From assembly GCA_947442505.1 (NCBI GenBank), contig CANEVR010000007.1, forward strand, positions 1 to 64,000: a DNA stretch of 64,000 nt. The letters are read 5' to 3'. This DNA is from Flavobacteriales bacterium. Its GTDB lineage: Bacteria > Bacteroidota > Bacteroidia > Flavobacteriales_D > Sanyastnellaceae. Position numbers and translations under genes: made by a program. This document shows positions 17,003 to 25,715 of this stretch, piece by piece. Positions within the stretch are counted from its first letter, which is position 1; each line of letters opens with the position of its first letter. The notes under the pieces were generated by a model, which searched no databases, was not told where the DNA came from, and saw nothing but the letters and a program-made list of their open reading frames with translations.

Positions 17003-17449
17003 ATGAAAAATTGGCGATTGCAGAAAATGTCGGAGATGACCGCTTTGGAGTGGCATCGTGTTTTGGCCTTACGGGCAGAGGTTTTTGTGGTGGAGCAAAA
17101 TTGTCCCTATCAAGATCCTGATGGAAAGGATTTGCTGAGTTATCATTTGCAGATGGAGAGTGGTGAGGCATTGGTGGCCTATGCGCGATTGGTTCCTCCA
17201 GGAGTGAGTTATCCTGAGGCCTCCATTGGTAGGGTGGTTACTTCATCATTGGTTCGTGGCAAAGGTTGGGGAAAGGAATTGATGGAGGTGGCCATTGCGC
17301 AGACCAAAAAGCAATTTGGCGTGGATGAAATTTGTATTTCAGCACAATCGTATTTATTAAAGTTTTATGGTGAATTGGGTTTTGTGGCAGAGGGAGAGGA
17401 ATATTTAGAGGATGACATCCCGCATTGGAAGATGCGGCGGAGGGGGTAG
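17003..17449 (+). CDS. GNAT N-acetyltransferase, ElaA-like
   Basis: A compact 148-residue acetyltransferase. RAEVFVVEQNCPYQDPDGKD is the recognisable ElaA motif, GRVVTSSLVRGKGWGKELME holds the acetyl-CoA pyrophosphate loop (R-G-x-G-W-G), and AQSYLLKFYGELGFVAEGEE the terminal strand. ElaA-type enzymes have no settled substrate. An upstream frame to 16982 adds seven hydrophobic residues; ATG 17003 matches the family start (KNWRLQKMSEM). It is divergent from uup and has no obvious operon partner. Confidence 0.87.
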   Translation: MKNWRLQKMSEMTALEWHRVLALRAEVFVVEQNCPYQDPDGKDLLSYHLQMESGEALVAYARLVPPGVSYPEASIGRVVTSSLVRGKGWGKELMEVAIAQTKKQFGVDEICISAQSYLLKFYGELGFVAEGEEYLEDDIPHWKMRRRG

Positions 17450-17535
17450 TAGAAAAGAACACTATGGCTTCCTTACCTTGCGCGCCCACAGGTTGAGGAC
17501 CTGGAATTGCTGTCAAGAATGTAATCAACAGATAA

Positions 17536-18840
17536 ATGAAAACACAGGTACCATTGAGAGTATTATTTACGATGTTATTGGCCATCGGAATTGGTTCAAT
17601 GCCTTTTGCTCAAACAAAAATCGAAGGAGTTTACAATTCCAAAACAAAGAAGTTTGATCCTGTAAATAAAATCTACAACATCGCTGATTTCCATGGAGCT
17701 TACGCAACTTTTCGCACCAACGACAAACGCGGAATCATTGATACCACAGGGAAAGTGATTGTGCCCATGAAATACGATGAGATTGAATCTTTCATGGATG
17801 GTGTAGCGCGTGTGGAAATTTTTGGCGACTATCCAACCCACTATGGATTCATTGATGAACAAGGAAACGAGGTGCTACCTGTCATTTACACCGATGTTGA
17901 TGATTGGTTTTATCGCAGCATGCGCTTCTCTGATTTGTTGGTGGTTGGAATCGATCAGAAATACGGATGTTTTGACAAAAAAGGAAATTGTATTCTTCCG
18001 TTGGAATACGGAAACATTGGAAACTACCACAACGGATTGGCCACCATCTACAAGGATGCAAAAATGGGATACATCAACAAGGCAGGTAAAATTGTCATCC
18101 CCATTGTTTATGAACGCGCAAGTGATTTCGGACTTGAAACGGCCATCGTAAAGAAAGAGGGCAAGTGGGGAATGATCAATCCATCAGGTGAGGTTGTCTT
18201 GCCGATTGTCTATGAAGATGAGATTCGGTTCAGCGGCGCATTGGCCTTGACCAAACTCAATGGTAAATATGGAGCCATCGACAAAAGTGGAAAGATCCTG
18301 ATTCCCTTTGAATTTGAGAGCATTGCCTATTTCCGTGATGGATTGGCGCACGCCATCCGCAATGGAAAACATGGATTCATCAATGAAAAGGGTGAAACGG
18401 TGATTCCGTTTGAATACGATTGGGCAGGGAATTTCAATGAAGGTTTTGTTATTGTAAAAAAGGACAACTTGTGGGGACACATCAACAAGGAAGGAAAGAT
18501 CACCACACCTTTTGAATATGAGTTGACAGGCGACTTCAACCGAGGACTTTCTAACGTGAAGAAAAATGGAAAATCGGGAAGGGTGAACACGGAAGGGAAG
18601 TTGGTTCTTCCCTGCAAATATGATGGCATCAATGGATCATACTCCGATGGTCGAATGATTGTGAGCATTAATTTTCCTGAAGGAAGAAAGAAAGGCTTCG
18701 TTGACGCGAATGGCAATGAAGTCATTCCTTGCAAGTATCATGATGTAAAAGCTTTTTCCGGTGGAAAGTCCCAGGTGCAGAAGGATGCGAACAGCCCTTG
18801 GATAACGATTGATGTGAATGGGAAAGAGGTGAATCCGTAA
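17536..18840 (+). CDS. Exported WG-repeat protein
   Basis: 434 residues: an N-terminal signal peptide (RVLFTMLLAIGIGSMPFAQT) and then about ten WG-type repeats with the form YGFIDEQGNEVLPVIYTDVD, MGYINKAGKIVIPIVYERAS, WGMINPSGEVVLPIVYEDE and WGHINKEGKITTPFEYE. WG repeats fold as beta-hairpins and are common in secreted Bacteroidota proteins; their function is generally unknown. No enzyme domain is present and no T9SS C-terminal signal is seen, so it may stay in the periplasm or outer membrane. The next gene is an AraC regulator 48 bases on. Confidence 0.88.
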   Translation: MKTQVPLRVLFTMLLAIGIGSMPFAQTKIEGVYNSKTKKFDPVNKIYNIADFHGAYATFRTNDKRGIIDTTGKVIVPMKYDEIESFMDGVARVEIFGDYPTHYGFIDEQGNEVLPVIYTDVDDWFYRSMRFSDLLVVGIDQKYGCFDKKGNCILPLEYGNIGNYHNGLATIYKDAKMGYINKAGKIVIPIVYERASDFGLETAIVKKEGKWGMINPSGEVVLPIVYEDEIRFSGALALTKLNGKYGAIDKSGKILIPFEFESIAYFRDGLAHAIRNGKHGFINEKGETVIPFEYDWAGNFNEGFVIVKKDNLWGHINKEGKITTPFEYELTGDFNRGLSNVKKNGKSGRVNTEGKLVLPCKYDGINGSYSDGRMIVSINFPEGRKKGFVDANGNEVIPCKYHDVKAFSGGKSQVQKDANSPWITIDVNGKEVNP

Positions 18841-18888
18841 CTTCGCAAAAAGTATTGCCTGCTTTTTTAAATCATTCATTCAGCCATA

Positions 18889-19746
18889 ATGAATCAAACC
18901 ATTTACTCCGATGAAAACGCCAACGAAATTCGATTTTCTGAAATAAAGAGAATCGAAAGTGAAGTTGCGTTCAAAGGATTAGGAATAAAATATGTGGTTT
19001 CCGGCGAGGAGACTTATTACGCCAATGGCAAAAAGTTTATGGTGCGCGAAGGTGAGTACATCATTGGCAATGACTTCACCAAGTCCATCGTTGAAATAAA
19101 TCAAGAAAAAGCAGTAGAGGGTATATGCATTGACATATCCACACAGATAGTTTCTGACGTCGCAGCATTCTACGACCTTCAACCTTCAAACCTGAAAGAA
19201 TTCTTACTGTCGGATCAATTTTTTGTTAATCGATACAATGTAAAAAATACGAGCATCGGCTATTCGCTTTCTGAAATCAATAAGAAAATTAAAAACGGAA
19301 GTTTCGCGAATAGTCTTCAGGAACAAGAACTCTTTTACAGCTTGGCGGAATCGATCATTACCGATCAACGATTCATTTTTGATCACCTGAACAATCTCGA
19401 CTTCAAGAAGAACATTACCAACGAAGAAGTGTTCAGGTTAATCCTACAGGCCAAAAATTTCATTGACGAAAACATCAAAGAGAATCTATCACTGGATGAG
19501 ATTTCAGTAACAATTGGAATTTCGAAGTACCATTTCATTCGCATGTTCAAACAGGCTTTCGGGGTTTCGCCGTACCAATATCAAAAGCGCAAACGTTTGG
19601 ATTTTGCCAAGTTGGACCTAATGAATGGTAATGACATTCTGTATACTGCTATTCGATACGGATTTCCAGACGCTCCAACTTTTTCTAAGGCGTTCAAACA
19701 ACAATTTGGGCAAACTCCGGGGGCTGTTCGAATAAGCAATATTTGA
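18889..19746 (+). CDS. AraC-family transcriptional regulator
   Basis: The C-terminal ~100 residues are an AraC/XylS double helix-turn-helix: NLSLDEISVTIGISKYHFIR, MFKQAFGVSPYQYQKRKRLD and AIRYGFPDAPTFSKAFKQQF followed by GQTPGAVR. The N-terminal ~150 residues resemble a cupin-type ligand domain (GLGIKYVVSGEETYYANGKK then FMVREGEYIIGNDF). This is the layout of small-molecule-responsive AraC regulators. The ligand cannot be inferred. It precedes the hydrolase fusion by 46 bases on the same strand and is a natural candidate to control it. Confidence 0.92.
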   Translation: MNQTIYSDENANEIRFSEIKRIESEVAFKGLGIKYVVSGEETYYANGKKFMVREGEYIIGNDFTKSIVEINQEKAVEGICIDISTQIVSDVAAFYDLQPSNLKEFLLSDQFFVNRYNVKNTSIGYSLSEINKKIKNGSFANSLQEQELFYSLAESIITDQRFIFDHLNNLDFKKNITNEEVFRLILQAKNFIDENIKENLSLDEISVTIGISKYHFIRMFKQAFGVSPYQYQKRKRLDFAKLDLMNGNDILYTAIRYGFPDAPTFSKAFKQQFGQTPGAVRISNI

Positions 19747-19792
19747 CAAGCCTGTTTTTTGATTAAAACTTTCCTTTGTCAAAAATTAGCTT

Positions 19793-22153
19793 ATGCTGCA
19801 TAAAGTGTTGTCTGCCATTCTTTGGATCTGTGTGCTAAGCGCAACAGGTCAACTACAACGCAAACCCCTATTGGGTGCGCGTGTTGAGTATGTTTCGGAA
19901 AATGGAAATTCCGGTTGCAAGGTGTTGCAAGTGGTGAGAGGTACCAGCGTTGAATTGAAGCTTCAAGAAAATGACATCATTTTAAAAATTGGTGATAAAG
20001 GATTTCAATCCTCCGAAGAATACATTCAGGAGTTTCTGAGCTACGCACCGGGACAAGAAATTCAAATCACAGTGCTTCGAGGCAAAAAGAAAGTTTTGCT
20101 AAAGGCAAAGGTTGTTGCACGTCCTTACGAAACAGATGACAATGCTACCGTGATTTACGACGAAGCAAACTACAGAGGGGGACAACTGCGCGTCATCATT
20201 AACAAGCCTTTCAAAGAGAATAAAATGCCTGCCATGCTTTTCATTCCAGGGTATACATGCAGCAGTATTGATGAGCTCACCAATGATCATCCGTATAAGC
20301 GGATTATTGATGCCTACGTCGATGCGGGATACGTTACACTTCGTATCGAAAAGAGTGGTTTGGGCGATAGCAAAAACACCCCTACCTGCGAGTCGTGTGA
20401 TCTCTTGGATGAAATTGAAAACTTTGAAGTGGGTTTGAAAAAGCTGAAGTCACTTGCATACGTTGACACAAATCAAATCATTATCGTTGGACATTCCATG
20501 GGAGGGGTTATTGCCCCAGCCATTAGCGCAAAAAACAATGTTGCAGGAGTTGTCGTGTACGGAACCACTGCAAAATCTTGGTTTGAATATCAATTGGAAA
20601 TGTATCGCGTTCAAAACGCATTAGCGGGAATGAATCCAATTGAAGTGGAGCAATCTGTAGTTGAGCAATACGATTTGAATTATCGCTATTTCGTTCAGAA
20701 GGAAAGCCTTGAAGAAATGGCGAAAGATGCAAAAGCAGACTCTGTTTTAAGAAGCGTTTGGGGGTATGATGGAAAAGGAAAAATCTATTCTAGAAATGCG
20801 GAATACTGGCGACAAATACAAGATTATCCGCACCTTGAAAACTGGAAAAACACCAAAGCCAAAGTGTTGGTTCAGTTTGGAGAATCTGATTTTCAAGCAT
20901 TCTCAAAAGCAGATCATCAGCAAATCGTTAATACGGTGAATTATTTCCATCCTGGTAATGCCACATTAATGACCTACCCTTCTACCGATCATTACTTTGC
21001 TCAATCAGGCACGATGCAAGAAGCGTACAACAAATATGTCAACGGGCAGATTCAGCAATTGTTTGATGAATACAATAGCGAAGTTGGACTATCCGCTGTG
21101 AAGTGGAGCAATGAAATTCTCTCTAAGAAAGATGAAGTCTTGGTACCTGAAAAAGGATGGAAAAAATTAAATACTGAAAGTTACCCTGGCAAGCAAGATG
21201 ACATCGCATTTATCAACGAGAAAGAAGGTTGGTATGTAAACGGATACGGAAGCATTTATCACACTAACAATGCAGGAGAAACCTGGGAAAAGCAATTGGA
21301 AAAGAAAGGGACTTTTTTCCGCTGCATTGCCTTTGTGGATAGTTTACGTGGATATGCGGGAACAGTGGGTACCGAGTATTTTCCAAACGTAACGGATACC
21401 ATTCCTCTTTACGGAACAAGCGATGGCGGTAGAACGTGGAATCCAGTTTCGTATAGCGGTCCTTATGTTAAAGGTCTTTGCGCTATGGATATTGTCAAAG
21501 AACAATTCATCAATCATGGAAAAACCGATTATAAAATTCACATCTATGCAGTTGGTCGTGTGGGCAGCCCTGCCAATATGATGGTGTCACACGATGGAGG
21601 GTTGACCTGGACATCTAATAGCATGAACAAAGACTGCAAAATGCTCTTCGATATTAAAATGTTGGATAAGAACAATGGATTTGCTTGTGCAGCGTCTGAT
21701 GAGGATTTAGAAAAATCAAATGCGGTTATCTTAAAAACCAATGACGGAGGAAAATCATGGAAAAAGGTTTATCAATCTGAGCGTCCATTTGAATGCACTT
21801 GGAAGGTCTCTTTTCCAACAAAGGAAGTTGGCTATGTAACCATCCAATCTTATAATCCAGACTCCAATGTAAAACAACAACGTATTGCGAAAACTACTGA
21901 CGGGGGAAATACATGGAATGAAATCAATTTGATTGAAGATGCCGGAGCAAGAGAATTTGGCATTGGGTTTATCGATGAAAATCATGGCTTCGTTGGTACC
22001 ATGAATAGTGGGTACGAAACCAAAGATGGTGGCTTAACATGGACACCCATCCATCTAGGAATGGCCTGCAATAAAATCAGAATTTACAAAGATGCCAATG
22101 GGAAGGTCTATGGTTATTCCATTGGTGTTGATGTGTTGAAGGGGGAGTTTTAA
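19793..22153 (+). CDS. PDZ / alpha-beta hydrolase / Ycf48-like fusion protein
   Basis: Three domains in 786 residues. A short hydrophobic N-terminus (LHKVLSAILWICVLSATGQL) suggests export. Residues ~25-105 form a PDZ-like domain (LKLQENDIILKIGDKGFQSS). Residues ~115-430 form an alpha/beta hydrolase with oxyanion region MLFIPGYTCSSIDE, nucleophile elbow IIIVGHSMGGVIAP and a late histidine in YPSTDHYFAQSG. The C-terminal third carries at least five Asp-box-like turns (TSDGGRTWNP, SHDGGLTWTS, TNDGGKSWKK, TTDGGNTWNE, TKDGGLTWTP), as in Ycf48/BNR beta-propellers. The combination suggests a peptide- or ester-hydrolase held by accessory modules; no substrate can be named. Confidence 0.85.
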   Translation: MLHKVLSAILWICVLSATGQLQRKPLLGARVEYVSENGNSGCKVLQVVRGTSVELKLQENDIILKIGDKGFQSSEEYIQEFLSYAPGQEIQITVLRGKKKVLLKAKVVARPYETDDNATVIYDEANYRGGQLRVIINKPFKENKMPAMLFIPGYTCSSIDELTNDHPYKRIIDAYVDAGYVTLRIEKSGLGDSKNTPTCESCDLLDEIENFEVGLKKLKSLAYVDTNQIIIVGHSMGGVIAPAISAKNNVAGVVVYGTTAKSWFEYQLEMYRVQNALAGMNPIEVEQSVVEQYDLNYRYFVQKESLEEMAKDAKADSVLRSVWGYDGKGKIYSRNAEYWRQIQDYPHLENWKNTKAKVLVQFGESDFQAFSKADHQQIVNTVNYFHPGNATLMTYPSTDHYFAQSGTMQEAYNKYVNGQIQQLFDEYNSEVGLSAVKWSNEILSKKDEVLVPEKGWKKLNTESYPGKQDDIAFINEKEGWYVNGYGSIYHTNNAGETWEKQLEKKGTFFRCIAFVDSLRGYAGTVGTEYFPNVTDTIPLYGTSDGGRTWNPVSYSGPYVKGLCAMDIVKEQFINHGKTDYKIHIYAVGRVGSPANMMVSHDGGLTWTSNSMNKDCKMLFDIKMLDKNNGFACAASDEDLEKSNAVILKTNDGGKSWKKVYQSERPFECTWKVSFPTKEVGYVTIQSYNPDSNVKQQRIAKTTDGGNTWNEINLIEDAGAREFGIGFIDENHGFVGTMNSGYETKDGGLTWTPIHLGMACNKIRIYKDANGKVYGYSIGVDVLKGEF

Positions 22154-22170
22154 ACTAAAAAGCAACACTA

Positions 22171-22311
22171 GTGCAAAAGTTAATTGCTGATTTCAAAACA
22201 TTGCTTTCAAACAACTGGAAAGTAATTGCACTGATTGCAATTGTGGTTTATCTCATTTTTTCTTACCCTGACATCAAGCAGGGAATAATTGATGGCTGGT
22301 TCGGTAGTTAG
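22171..22311 (+). CDS. Small single-span membrane protein, possibly interrupted
   Basis: A GTG-initiated frame of 46 codons with one membrane segment (WKVIALIAIVVYLIFSYP) followed by DIKQGIIDGWFGS and a TAG at 22309. The same frame then stays open for 41 more codons to TAA 22435-22437, and that part contains a second hydrophobic segment (FSFIVLVYMISLV). Either this is a complete 46-residue peptide with a chance open tail, or an 88-codon two-span protein with an in-frame amber mutation. No ATG is available. The remainder of 22154-22501 holds nothing else I can support. Confidence 0.4.
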   Translation: MQKLIADFKTLLSNNWKVIALIAIVVYLIFSYPDIKQGIIDGWFGS

Positions 22312-22501
22312 TACTTGGGATTATTTCCCATTGCTTCAAAACAGTTTTCCTTCATCGTTCTTGTTTATATGATCTCGTTAGTTAGTAGAAATGTGTACAA
22401 GAGGAATGATGTCATCGAGGGAAGGGCAGAACGGTAAAACGATTTTTTTTATTGGTATGTCACCTTTTTTAAAGCCAAGACACTAACTACTAAAATCCCG
22501 A

Positions 22502-23014
22502 ATGGAATTCACCAAACAAGAACGTTTTATGCAGTTATATGAACCGGTTCATGAACGGTTTGAGCGCTACTGCAAAACGCGTGCTTACGGTGAGTTTCAT
22601 TTCAAAGACATCATGCACGATACCTTGGTTGTTGCGTTTGAGAAGTTTGATGAAATCAAATCTACAGATGCATTTCTTCACTTTTTGTTTGGAACGGCTA
22701 CGCGAATATTAGCCAATCACCGAAAGAAGAAACGACCAGAATATGTTGATCAGTTGAAAGGAAAGTACGAGTGTTCTCTCAACGAAAATGATTCCATTGA
22801 ACAACAATTTGAGATCAATGATTTGTACAAATGCTTACAAGAACTGGATCAAGTGACAAGTGAGTGCATTATTCTCTTTGAAATTTCGGGGTTTTCGATT
22901 AAAGAAATAATGGGTATTCAAAACTCTAGTGAAGCTGCCGTAAAGCAACGCCTCAGCAGAGGCAGAAAACAGCTGTTGTTACTAATGAAATCACTTGAAA
23001 TAAAAACGGTGTAA
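22502..23014 (+). CDS. ECF-type RNA polymerase sigma factor
   Basis: A 170-residue sigma factor with region 2 (HFKDIMHDTLVVAFEKFDEI, then FLHFLFGTATRILANHRKKK) and region 4 (ELDQVTSECIILFEISGFSI then KEIMGIQNSSEAAVKQRLSRGR). Regions 1 and 3 are absent, as in extracytoplasmic-function sigma factors. The downstream gene begins two bases after the stop and encodes a single-span membrane protein with a cytoplasmic head, the usual arrangement for a sigma/anti-sigma pair. The activating signal is presumably envelope-related. Confidence 0.92.
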   Translation: MEFTKQERFMQLYEPVHERFERYCKTRAYGEFHFKDIMHDTLVVAFEKFDEIKSTDAFLHFLFGTATRILANHRKKKRPEYVDQLKGKYECSLNENDSIEQQFEINDLYKCLQELDQVTSECIILFEISGFSIKEIMGIQNSSEAAVKQRLSRGRKQLLLLMKSLEIKTV

Positions 23015-23015
23015 T

Positions 23016-24239
23016 ATGAATTCTGAAGAAAAATTAAACCATCTTTTTGAAGCGCTCAAAGCGGAGAAAGCCTCAACCAGCGTTGCTGATGTTACTTCAT
23101 GGATTCAAGCTTCAGCTCAGGCCACAGCTCCCAAGTCAACCAGTAAAATGATCATTCAAAAAAACTTTTTTATCATGAGTACAATTGCAATAACTGTATT
23201 AGTAGGAGGCTTGATTTTTCTTCCTGGAAACAAAGAATCTAAGGATACTCCTCAACAAAAACACACAACGAAAGAATCAACCCTAGACACTTCAACATGT
23301 GTTGTGGATCAAACCAGTCGTTTGAAAATGAATGGAAGATTGAGAGAGGCGCCATTCATTCAACCTTTGACTGATTTTGGTATTATACCTTTACCTTTTG
23401 TGGAAATAGAGAACGGACCCGCAATCATTCCAATTTATCCAATCCGTTCTACACAGCAAGCACGAATAACGAAAAACCAATCCAATGCAGGCTCCTGGTT
23501 TTCTTCCAATGACAGTTTGTTTGTCGATACATTATTTATTGGTGTAAAATCCTTGGTTTTTAAAGGGGATAAATGTGATCTCTTGGTTCGTGGAAGTGAG
23601 CGTTCAGATGTCTCCATGAAATACGAATATCAACTAAAAGCAAAGGGTGTTTTCAATAGAAAAAATCATGGAAATTGTGAATTGAGCTATGAGCGGAGGG
23701 ATTCTGTTCTCACGATTCATTTGGAAAGAGAAGAACAGAAAATCAATGGCGTTAGTGTCATCTTTGATAACAGTGTAATGGAATTTAATGTTCCGGAGAA
23801 TATAGATGTGAAAATGGATTCAGATTTAGGTGATATTGATGTCATTGGCTTAAGAACAAATACAACAAAAGTATACACAGCACTTGGAGATATTACTGCC
23901 GAAAATATATCGGGCAATATCGATTTGCACACAGACCTTGGAGACATTTCCATGAATGATTTGTCGGGAAAAATAAATTCCATTACGTCTTTAGGAGATA
24001 TCGATGGAGAATATATTTTGATCTCAGACAACAGTATATTTAATACCAGTCTTGGCGATATTGATGTTCAATTGAGCAATTCGCTCTCTGACTGCAGTCT
24101 GGATTTGAGCTCAAGCTTGGGTAGGGTAAAAATAGATCGACCAGATTTCAAGAAAAAATCAGGTAGTCAATTAGACATAGGAAATGGGAAATGGAAAGTG
24201 ATAATGGAAACTTCTTTAGGGAAGGTAATCGTCCGTTAG
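23016..24239 (+). CDS. Membrane anti-sigma candidate with DUF4097-like beta-helix
   Basis: 407 residues: a ~50-residue acidic cytoplasmic head (MNSEEKLNHLFEALKAEKAS), one membrane span (FFIMSTIAITVLVGGLIFLP), a disordered linker, then an extracytoplasmic domain. Its last ~150 residues repeat an LGD-I motif roughly every 20 residues (SDLGDIDVIG, TALGDITAEN, TDLGDISMND, TSLGDIDGEY, TSLGDIDVQL, SSLGRVKIDR), as in the DUF4097 'putative adhesin' beta-helix. Position and topology imply that the head binds the sigma factor while the helix senses an envelope cue; this is inference. No classical zinc anti-sigma motif is visible in the head. Confidence 0.75.
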   Translation: MNSEEKLNHLFEALKAEKASTSVADVTSWIQASAQATAPKSTSKMIIQKNFFIMSTIAITVLVGGLIFLPGNKESKDTPQQKHTTKESTLDTSTCVVDQTSRLKMNGRLREAPFIQPLTDFGIIPLPFVEIENGPAIIPIYPIRSTQQARITKNQSNAGSWFSSNDSLFVDTLFIGVKSLVFKGDKCDLLVRGSERSDVSMKYEYQLKAKGVFNRKNHGNCELSYERRDSVLTIHLEREEQKINGVSVIFDNSVMEFNVPENIDVKMDSDLGDIDVIGLRTNTTKVYTALGDITAENISGNIDLHTDLGDISMNDLSGKINSITSLGDIDGEYILISDNSIFNTSLGDIDVQLSNSLSDCSLDLSSSLGRVKIDRPDFKKKSGSQLDIGNGKWKVIMETSLGKVIVR

Positions 24240-24287
24240 ACTATCAGCTGGAAAACGTCATCATCAGTATTGAACACCATAGAAAAA

Positions 24288-25532
24288 ATGAAAAATATAC
24301 TAGCTCTCCTTTTCGCCTTATTCACAGGTACCTATCTATTTGCACAAAACACGCCTTCAGAAAAAATGGAAGATTTTGTGGCAAAAAAGGCTGAGAATTG
24401 GCAAGCTTCATACGAGAACAAAGACACAAAAACCTATTTGAAACTATTGACAGAGTATATCTCTCTATACAATGGACTCGATTCAATATCCAAACAGGAT
24501 TTTTTGGGAACAACTATCAGTGCCAACTATACCATGGCCTGTTTATACGCCATGGCTAACAACAAAAAAGAAGCATTCGAATTCTTAAAGTTAGCTATTG
24601 AAGCCGGTTCAGGATATTATGATTACAAAACACTCATCACCGACCCCGATATGGATAATCTCAGAAATGAACCTGAGTTTCAAAAAATACTAGCCAAAAT
24701 GAAGGAATTTGGCGACTATCTTTCTATTCTAAAAAGAGCGGGTAAATACAACTTGTCAGACAATAGAGCATTCCCCGCATTCAGCTATCAAACAAGCGAC
24801 AATCCAAACCTTGTGGCATTGCGCAAAGGATTCAAGCTCGATAGCATAGCCGGACAAGGTGCAGACGTGTTGCAAATTTTAAATCTCATGCATTGGGTCC
24901 ACGATTTAGTTCCGCATGATGGAATGAATGGAAATCCGGAGGTCAAAAATGCACGAAGTATGTTGGATGTATGCAAAAAGGAAAGCAGAGGATTGAATTG
25001 CCGTGGTTTTGCTCTTGTTTTGAATGAATGCTATTTGTCCATGGGTATTAAATCGCGAATTGTTACCTGTATTCCCAAAGACAGTCTGAAGATTGACCAG
25101 GATTGCCATGTCATCAATTCCGTTTATTCCGAATCGCTCAAAAAATGGCTTTGGATTGATCCGACTTTCGATGCCTACGTAATGAATGAAAAAGGAGAAC
25201 TATTGAGCATCGAAGAAGTACGTGAGCGCTTGATCCATGACAAAACCTTAATTCTGAATCCAGATGCCAATTGGAACAATCAGCAGACACAAACAAAAGA
25301 GGATTATCTTGAAAGTTACATGGCAAAAAATCTCTACATCCTAGAGTGTCCTGCATCAAGTGAATACAACATGGAAACAAGTTCTGGGGGGAAAACTTAC
25401 AACTACATCCGACTTCTCCCGCTTGATTATTTTGATCAAGAATCATTCAAAGAGGAAGATAAACGTGAAGAGAGCAATACGCTGTGGATTACCTATAAAA
25501 CCAATAACCCGAATGTGTTTTGGGAGCATTGA
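24288..25532 (+). CDS. Exported transglutaminase-like protein
   Basis: A signal peptide (MKNILALLFALFTGTYLFAQ) is followed by a ~90-residue helical, TPR-like region (YTMACLYAMANNKKEAFEFL; LRNEPEFQKILAKMK), and then a transglutaminase/protease-like core. The catalytic triad candidates are Cys in SRGLNCRGFALVLNECYL, His in DQDCHVINSVYSE and Asp in WLWIDPTFDAYV. Such bacterial domains are usually peptidases or structural rather than cross-linkers. ATG 24288 places the signal peptide at the start; an upstream ATG at 24270 adds six residues. It follows the anti-sigma gene by 48 bases and may belong to the same regulon. Confidence 0.83.
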   Translation: MKNILALLFALFTGTYLFAQNTPSEKMEDFVAKKAENWQASYENKDTKTYLKLLTEYISLYNGLDSISKQDFLGTTISANYTMACLYAMANNKKEAFEFLKLAIEAGSGYYDYKTLITDPDMDNLRNEPEFQKILAKMKEFGDYLSILKRAGKYNLSDNRAFPAFSYQTSDNPNLVALRKGFKLDSIAGQGADVLQILNLMHWVHDLVPHDGMNGNPEVKNARSMLDVCKKESRGLNCRGFALVLNECYLSMGIKSRIVTCIPKDSLKIDQDCHVINSVYSESLKKWLWIDPTFDAYVMNEKGELLSIEEVRERLIHDKTLILNPDANWNNQQTQTKEDYLESYMAKNLYILECPASSEYNMETSSGGKTYNYIRLLPLDYFDQESFKEEDKREESNTLWITYKTNNPNVFWEH

Positions 25533-25715
25533 GAGGAGTAGTTATCTTCAAAGTATTGGTTGCCACATAAAATAGAAATTGAGTAAAAAGATTTTTATTT
25601 TTTTGAAGCTAAAATGAGTAAGTATGTTTTTGAACTTTTAAGCAACCTTTTTGTTTAAGTGTTGTCTGTATTTAGGTTGAAAAGAAAAAACAATTGGATG
25701 TGTTAATTCTAAGTT

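Noticed and set aside
17238-17585. A 115-codon minus frame between the acetyltransferase and WG genes
   Set aside because: Mostly antisense to the acetyltransferase and proline-rich by chance; the short non-coding part shows nothing convincing.
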